Source of the DNA: Cladorhizidae sp. MBARI D1340-BT2
Lineage: Eukaryota > Porifera > Demospongiae > Poecilosclerida > Cladorhizidae
DNA length: 64,000 nt
Direction of reading: 5' to 3'
Assembly: GCA_028752905.1 (NCBI GenBank)
Contig: JAQNBH010000004.1
Span: forward strand, 50,718,276 to 50,782,275
Shown here: positions 57,301 through 64,000 of the stretch, piece after piece
How positions within the stretch are numbered: the first letter of the stretch is position 1
Layout: the number at the start of each line of letters is the position of its first letter
Translations under genes and position numbers: made by a program
Notes under the pieces: model-generated
Seen by the model: the letters and a program-made list of their open reading frames with translations, nothing else
What the model was told of the DNA's origin: nothing
The model's database searches: none

Positions 57301-60300
57301 GTAAGTAGAACTTCTCTGGTGCTTCACCCAAACAAGTATTGCTAACAGCTGGTTGTAAGTAACCTTCTCTGGTGCTTCACCCAAACAAGTATTTCTAACA
57401 GCTGGTTGTAAGTAGAACTTCTCTGGTGCTTCACCCAAACAAGTATTGCTAACAGCTGGTTGTAAGTAACCTTCTCTGGTGCTTCACCCAAACAAGTATT
57501 GCTAACAGCTGGTTGTAAGTAGAACTTCTCTGGTGCTTCACCCAAACAAGTATTGCTAACAGCTGGTTGTAAGTAACCTTCTCTGGTGCTTCACCCAAAC
57601 AAGTATTGCTAACAGCTGGTTGTAAGTAGAACTTCTCTGGTGCTTCACCCAAACAAGTATTGCTAACAGCTGGTTGTAAGTAACCTTCTCTGGTGCTTCA
57701 CCCAAACAAGTATTGCTAACAGCTGGTTGTAAGTAGAACTTCTCTGGTGCTTCACCCAAACAAGTATTGCTAACAGCTGGTTGTAAGTAACCTTCTCTGG
57801 TGCTTCACCCAAACAAGTATTGCTAACAGCTGGTTGTAAGTAACCTTCTCTGGTGCTTCACCCAAACAAGTATTGCTAACAGCTGGTTGTAAGTAACCTT
57901 CTCTGGTGCTTCACCCAAACAAGTATTGCTAACAGCTGGTTGTAAGTAACCTTCTCTGGTGCTTCACCCAAACAAGTATTGCTAACAGCTGGTTGTAAGT
58001 AACCTTCTCTGGTGCTTCACCCAAACAAGTATTGCTAACAGCTGGTTGTAAGTAACCTTCTCTGATGCTTCACCCAAACAAGTATTGCTAACAGCTGGTT
58101 GTAAGTAACATTCTCTGATGCTTCACCCAAACAAGTATTGCTAACAGCTGGTTGTATGTAGGTAACCTTCTCTGGTGCTTCACCCAAACAAGTATTTCTA
58201 ACAGCTGGTTGTAAGTAACCTTCTCTGGTGCTTCACCCAAACAAGTATTGCTAACAGCTGGTTGTAAGTAACCTTCTCTGGTGCTTCACCCAAACAAGTA
58301 TTTCTAACAGCTGGTTGTAAGTAACCTTCTCTGGTGCTTCACCCAAACAAGTATTGCTAACAGCTGGTTGTAAGTAACCTTCTCTGATGCTTCACCCAAA
58401 CAAGTATTGCTAACAGCTGGTTGTAAGTAACCTTCTCTGGTGCTTCACCCAAACAAGTATTTCTAACAGCTGGTTGTAAGTAACCTTCTCTGGTGCTTCA
58501 CCCAAACAAGTATTGCTAACAGCTGGTTGTAAGTAGAACTTCTCTGGTGCTTCACCCAAACAAGTATTGCTAACAGCTGGTTGTAAGTAACCTTCTCTGG
58601 TGCTTCACCCAAACAAGTATTGCTAACAGCTGGTTGTAAGTAACCTTCTCTGGTGCTTCACCCAAGTATTGCTAACAGCTGGTTGTAAGTAACCTTCTCT
58701 GGTGCTTCACCCAAATAAGTATTGCTAACAGCTGGTTGTAAGTAACCTTCTCTGGTGCTTCACCCAAACAAGTATTGCTAACAGCTGGTTGTAAGTAGAA
58801 CTTCTCTGGTGCTTCACCCAAACAAGTATTGCTAACAGCTGGTTGTAAGTAACCTTCTCTGGTGCTTCACCCAAACAAGTATTGCTAACAGCTGGTTGTA
58901 AGTAGAACTTCTCTGGTGCTTCACCCAAACAAGTATTGCTAACAGCTGGTTGTAAGTAACCTTCTCTGGTGCTTCACCCAAACAAGTATTGCTAACAGCT
59001 GGTTGTAAGTAACCTTCTCTGGTGCTTCACCCAAGTATTGCTAACAGCTGGTTGTAAGTAACCTTCTCTGGTGCTTCACCCAAACAAGAATTGCTAACAG
59101 CTGGTTGTAAGTAGAACTTCTCTGGTGCTTCACCCAAACAAGTATTGCTAACAGCTGGTTGTAAGTAACCTTCTCTGGTGCTTCACCCAAACAAGTATTG
59201 CTAACAGCTGGTTGTAAGTAACCTTCTCTGGTGCTTCACCCAAACAAGTATTGCTAACAGCTGGTTGTAAGTAACCTTCTCTGGTGCTTCACCCAAACAA
59301 GTATTGCTAACAGCTGGTTGTAAGTAACCTTCTCTGGTGCTTCACCCAAGTATTGCTAACAGCTGGTTGTAAGTAGAACTTCTCTGGTGCTTCACCCAAG
59401 TATTGCTAACAGCTGGTTGTAAGTAACCTTCTCTGGTGCTTCACCCAAACAAGTATTGCTAACAGCTGGTTGTAAGTAACCTTCTCTGGTGCTTCACCCA
59501 AACAAGTATTGCTAACAGCTGGTTGTAAGTAACCTTCTCTGGTGCTTCACCCAAACAAGTATTGCTAACAGCTGGTTGTAAGTAACCTTCTCTGGTGCTT
59601 CACCCAAGTATTGCTAACAGCTGGTTGTAAGTAACCTTCTCTGGTGCTTCACCCAAACAAGTATTGCTAACAGCTGGTTGTAAGTAGAACTTCTCTGGTG
59701 CTTCACCCAAACAAGTATTGCTAACAGCTGGTTGTAAGTAACCTTCTCTGGTGCTTCACCCAAACAAGTATTGCTAACAGCTGGTTGTAAGTAGAACTTC
59801 TCTGGTGCTTCACCCAAACAAGTATTGCTAACAGCTGGTTGTAAGTAACCTTCTCTGGTGCTTCACCCAAACAAGTATTGCTAACAGCTGGTTGTAAGTA
59901 GAACTTCTCTGGTGCTTCACCCAAACAAGTATTGCTAACAGCTGGTTGTAAGTAACCTTCTCTGGTGCTTCACCCAAACAAGTATTGCTAACAGCTGGTT
60001 GTAAGTAGAACTTCTCTGGTGCTTCACCCAAACAAGTATTGCTAACAGCTGGTTGTAAGTAACCTTCTCTGGTGCTTCACCCAAACAAGTATTGCTAACA
60101 GCTGGTTGTAAGTAGAACTTCTCTGGTGCTTCACCCAAACAAGTATTGCTAACAGCTGGTTGTAAGTAACCTTCTCTGGTGCTTCACCCAAACAAGTATT
60201 GCTAACAGCTGGTTGTAAGTAACCTTCTCTGGTGCTTCACCCAAACAAGTATTGCTAACAGCTGGTTGTAAGTAACCTTCTCTGGTGCTTCACCCAAACA

Positions 60301-63300
60301 AGTATTGCTAACAGCTGGTTGTAAGTAACCTTCTCTGGTGCTTCACCCAAACAAGTACTGCTAACAGCTGGTTGTAAGTAACCTTCTCTGGTGCTTCACC
60401 CAAACAAGTATTGCTAACAGCTGGTTGTAAGTAACCTTCTCTGATGCTTCACCCAAACAAGTATTGCTAACAGCTGGTTGTAAGTAACCTTCTCTGATGC
60501 TTCACCCAAACAAGTATTGCTAACAGCTGGTTGTAGGTAACCTTCTCTGGTGCTTCACCCAAACAAGTATTTCTAACAGCTGGTTGTAAGTAACCTTCTC
60601 TGGTGCTTCACCCAAACAAGTATTGCTAACAGCTGGTTGTAAGTAACCTTCTCTGGTGCTTCACCCAAACAAGTATTTCTAACAGCTGGTTGTAAGTAAC
60701 CTTCTCTGGTGCTTCACCCAAACAAGTATTGCTAACAGCTGGTTGTAAGTAACCTTCTCTGATGCTTCACCCAAACAAGTATTGCTAACAGCTGGTTGTA
60801 AGTAACCTTCTCTGGTGCTTCACCCAAACAAGTATTTCTAACAGCTGGTTGTAAGTAACCTTCTCTGGTGCTTCACCCAAACAAGTATTGCTAACAGCAG
60901 GTTGTAAGTAACCTTCTCTGGTGCTTCACCCAAACAAGTATTGCTAACAGCTGGTTGTAAGTAACCTTCTCTGGTGCTTCACCCAAACAAGTATTGCTAA
61001 CAGCTGGTTGTAAGTAACCTTCTCTGGTGCTTCACCCAAACAAGTATTTCTAACAGCTGGTTGTAAGTAACCTTCTCTGGTGCTTCACCCAAACAAGTAT
61101 TGCTAACAAGTAGCTGGTTGTAAGTAACCTTCTCTGGTGCTTCACCCAAACAAGTATACATGTATATTGCTAACAGCTGGTTGTAAGTAACCTTCTCTGG
61201 TGCTTCACCCAAACAAGTATTGCTAACAGCTGGTTGTAAGTAACCTTCTCTGGTGCTTCACCCAAACAAGTATTGCTAACAGCTGGTTGTAAGTAACCTT
61301 CTCTGGTGCTTCACCCAAACAAGTATTGCTAACAGCTGGTTGTAAGTAACCTTCTCTGGTGCTTCACCCAAACAAGTATTGCTAACAGCTGGTTGTAAGT
61401 AACCTTCTCTGGTGCTTCACCCAAACAAGTATTGCTAACAGCTGGTTGTAAGTAACCTTCTCTGGTGCTTCACCCAAACAAGTATTGCTAACAGCTGGTT
61501 GTAAGTAACCTTCTCTGGTGCTTCACCCAAACAAGTATTGCTAACAGCTGGTTGTAAGTAACCTTCTCTGGTGCTTCACCCAAACAAGTATTGCTAACAG
61601 CTGGTTGTAAGTAACCTTCTCTGGTGCTTCACCCAAACAAGTATTGCTAACAGCTGGTTGTAAGTAACCTTCTCTGGTGCTTCACCCAAACAAGTATTGC
61701 TAACAGCTGGTTGTAAGTAACCTTCTCTGGTGCTTCACCCAAACAAGTATTGCTAACAGCTGGTTGTAAGTAGAACTTCTCTGGTGCTTCACCCAAACAA
61801 GTATTGCTAACAGCTGGTTGTAAGTAACCTTCTCTGGTGCTTCACCCAAACAAGTATTGCTAACAGCTGGTTGTAAGTAACCTTCTCTGGTGCTTCACCC
61901 AAACAAGTATTGCTAACAGCTGGTTGTAAGTAACCTTCTCAGGTGCTTCACCCAAGTATTGCTAACAGCTGGTTGTAAGTAGAACTTCTCTGGTGCTTCA
62001 CCCAAGTATTGCTAACAGCTGGTTGTAAGTAACCTTCTCTGGTGCTTCACCCAAACAAGTATTGCTAACAGCTGGTTGTAAGTAACCTTCTCTGGTGCTT
62101 CACCCAAACAAGTATTGCTAACAGCTGGTTGTAAGTAACCTTCTCTGGTGCTTCACCCAAACAAGTATTGCTAACAGCTGGTTGTAAGTAACCTTCTCTG
62201 GTGCTTCACCCAAACAAGTATTGCTAACAGCTGGTTGTAAGTAACCTTCTCTGGTGCTTCACCCAAACAAGTATTGCTAACAGCTGGTTGTAAGTAGAAC
62301 TTCTCTTGTGCTTCACCCAAACAAGTATTGCTAACAGCTGGTTGTAAGTAACCTTCTCTGGTGCTTCACCCAAACAAGTATTGCTAACAGCTGGTTGTAA
62401 GTAACCTTCTCTGGTGCTTCACCCAAACAAGTATTGCTAACAGCTGGTTGTAAGTAACCTTCTCTGGTGCTTCACCCAAGCAAGTATTGCTAACAGCTGG
62501 TTGTAAGTAGAACTTCTCTGGTGCTTCACCCAAACAAGTATTGCTAACAGCTGGTTGTAAGTAACCTTCTCTGGTGCTTCACCCAAACAAGTATTGCTAA
62601 CAGCTGGTTGTAAGTAGAACTTCTCTGGTGCTTCACCCAAACAAGTATTGCTAACAGCTGGTTGTAAGTAACCTTCTCTGGTGCTTCACCCAAACAAGTA
62701 TTGCTAACAGCTGGTTGTAAGTAGAACTTCTCTGGTGCTTCACCCAAACAAGTATTGCTAACAGCTGGTTGTAAGTAACCTTCTCTGGTGCTTCACCCAA
62801 GTATTGCTAACAGCTGGTTGTAAGTAACCTTCTCTGGTGCTTCACCCAAGTATTGCTAACAGCTGGTTGTAAGTAACCTTCTCTGGTGCTTCACCCAAAC
62901 AAGTATTGCTAACAGCTGGTTGTAAGTAGAACTTCTCTGGTGCTTCACCCAAACAAGTATTGCTAACAGCTGGTTGTAAGTAACCTTCTCTGGTGCTTCA
63001 CCCAAACAAGTATTGCTAACAGCTGGTTGTAAGTAGAACTTCTCTGGTGCTTCACCCAAACAAGTATTGCTAACAGCTGGTTGTAAGTAACCTTCTCTGG
63101 TGCTTCACCCAAACAAGTATTGCTAACAGCTGGTTGTAAATAACCTTCTCTGGTGCTTCACCCAAGTATTGCTAACAGCTGGTTGTAAGTAACCTTCTCT
63201 GGTGCTTCACCCAAACAAGTATTGCTAACAGCTGGTTGTAAGTAACCTTCTCTGGTGCTTCACCCAAACAAGTATTGCTAACAGCTGGTTGTAAGTAACC

Positions 63301-64000
63301 TTCTCTGGTGCTTCACCCAAACAAGTATTGCTAACAGCTGGTTGTAAGTAACCTTCTCTGATGCTTCACCCAAACAAGTATTGCTAACAGCTGGTTGTAA
63401 GTAACCTTCTCTTGTGCTTCACCCAAACAAGTATTGCTAACAGCTGGTTGTAAGTAACCTTCTCTGGTGCTTCACCCAAACAAGTATTGCTAACTGCTGG
63501 TTGTAAGTAACCTTCTCTGGTGCTTCACCCAAACAAGTATTTCTAACAGCTGGTTGTAAGTAACCTTCTCTGTTGCTTCACCCAAACAAGTATTGCTAAC
63601 AAGTAGCTGGTTGTAAGTAACCTTCTCTGGTGCTTCACCCAAACAAGTATTGCTAACAGCTGGTTGTAAGTAACCTTCTCTGGTGCTTCACCCAAACAAG
63701 TATTGCTAACAGCTGGTTGTAAGTAACCTTCTCTGGTGCTTCACCCAAACAAGTATTTCTAACAGCTGGTTGTAAGTAACCTTCTCTGGTGCTTCACCCA
63801 AACAAGTATTGCTAACAAGTAGCTGGTTGTAAGTAACCTTCTCTGGTGCTTCACCCAAACAAGTATTGCTAACAAGTAGCTGGTTGTAAGTAACCTTCTC
63901 TGGTGCTTCACCCAAACAAGTATTGCTAACAGCTGGTTGTAAGTAACCTTCTCTGGTGCTTCACCCAAACAAGTATTGCTAACAGCTGGTTGTAAGTAAC
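54366..64000. repeat. 53-bp satellite array (about 180 copies, continues past the window)
   Basis: Tandem monomers of 53 bp containing GCTAACAGCTGGTTGTAAGT and TTCTCTGGTGCTTCACCC. Three recurrent length variants occur: TAGAACTTC in place of TAACCTTC (54 bp), CACCCAAGTATT lacking four bases (49 bp), and CTAACAAGTAGCTGG with four extra (57 bp). The last is concentrated at 54420-55200 and near both array edges. Short minus-strand frames (GEAPEKFYLQPAV and similar) recur with the 53/54 dimer and are not genes. Each monomer holds GTAAGT and the E-box CAGCTG. The array has no relation that I can see to the macrosatellite unit. Confidence 0.96.
56330..61075. repeat. Higher-order repeat of about 2379 bp, two adjacent copies
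   Basis: Rare variants recur at exactly 2379-bp spacing: CAAGAATTGC at 56706 and 59085, the CACCCAAGTATT pair at about 56967 and 59346, TCTGATGCTTC at about 58063 and 60442, and the series of 107-bp dimers at 57342-57759 and 59721-60138. A third, changed copy follows at a spacing of about 2605 (paired short monomers near 61950; dimers at 62437-62747). Confidence 0.85.

Noticed and set aside
54263..63968. Recurring 67-71 codon minus-strand frames (GEAPEKFYLQPAV)
   Set aside because: They appear wherever a 53/54-bp dimer avoids a stop, and are interrupted as soon as a length variant occurs.
54366..64000. Direct repeats suggesting a CRISPR array
   Set aside because: The monomers are contiguous, with no unique spacers between repeats, and the context is eukaryotic with no cas genes. 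The same applies to the 37-bp and 46-bp arrays.

Overview
This window looks like a repeat-dominated piece of a eukaryotic, probably metazoan, genome. No bacterial-style genes, operons, rRNA or tRNA are visible. The evidence is long ATT/AAC microsatellites, nested minisatellites, one complete Ty3/Gypsy LTR retrotransposon, piggyBac-like TTAA insertions, and fragments of a reverse transcriptase with a PD-(D/E)XK-like tail. That RT-tail type is, from memory, common in sponges and other aquatic invertebrates, so a demosponge is my best guess, but it is inference only.

Layout. Positions 1-54365 are four consecutive copies of one very large tandem unit (macrosatellite): A (1-12196, begins mid-unit), B (12197-27470), C (27471-44542) and D (44543-54365, truncated). 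Equivalent start points lie at 1, 12458, 27736 and 44811. Each unit has the same order on the + strand: RT/RLE pseudogene fragment; about 2 kb of anonymous DNA with a CA repeat; a TTAA site, filled by a ~0.9-kb piggyBac-like element in A and D and empty in B and C; an ATT tract; a 46-bp minisatellite; about 1.35 kb carrying a 121-bp inverted-repeat element; a 60-bp minisatellite; a 15-bp minisatellite; a 37-bp minisatellite; an ATT tract (in A followed by about 170 TTG triplets); a segment with a conserved minus-strand reading frame and a ~130-bp-armed inverted repeat; and a further ATT tract leading into the next unit. A and D share several derived changes that B and C lack, so D looks like a second copy of A about 44.8 kb away.

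The only intact protein gene is the 1234-residue Gag-Pol polyprotein (20667-24371) of a Gypsy element at 20357-24669. It has 290-bp LTRs that I read as identical and a 5-bp target duplication (TGTAG) inside the 37-bp minisatellite of unit B. There is no tRNA-type primer binding site. Instead, nine bases just after the 5' LTR are the exact complement of nine bases inside the LTR, as in the self-priming Tf1 type of retrotransposon.

Unit C carries three stretches absent from the others (36751-38212, 40752-41566, 43198-43372). Unit B carries a private 0.74-kb insertion (14031-14770) with an antisense RT-tail fragment, and lacks about 1.2 kb near its end. At 54366 unit D breaks off inside its inverted repeat, and a different satellite, a 53-bp monomer in about 180 copies with a higher-order repeat near 2.4-2.6 kb, runs to the end of the window.

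Apart from the Gypsy polyprotein, the long open frames here are by-products of repeats with no stop codon. Copy numbers in such arrays depend on assembly quality and should be treated as approximate.
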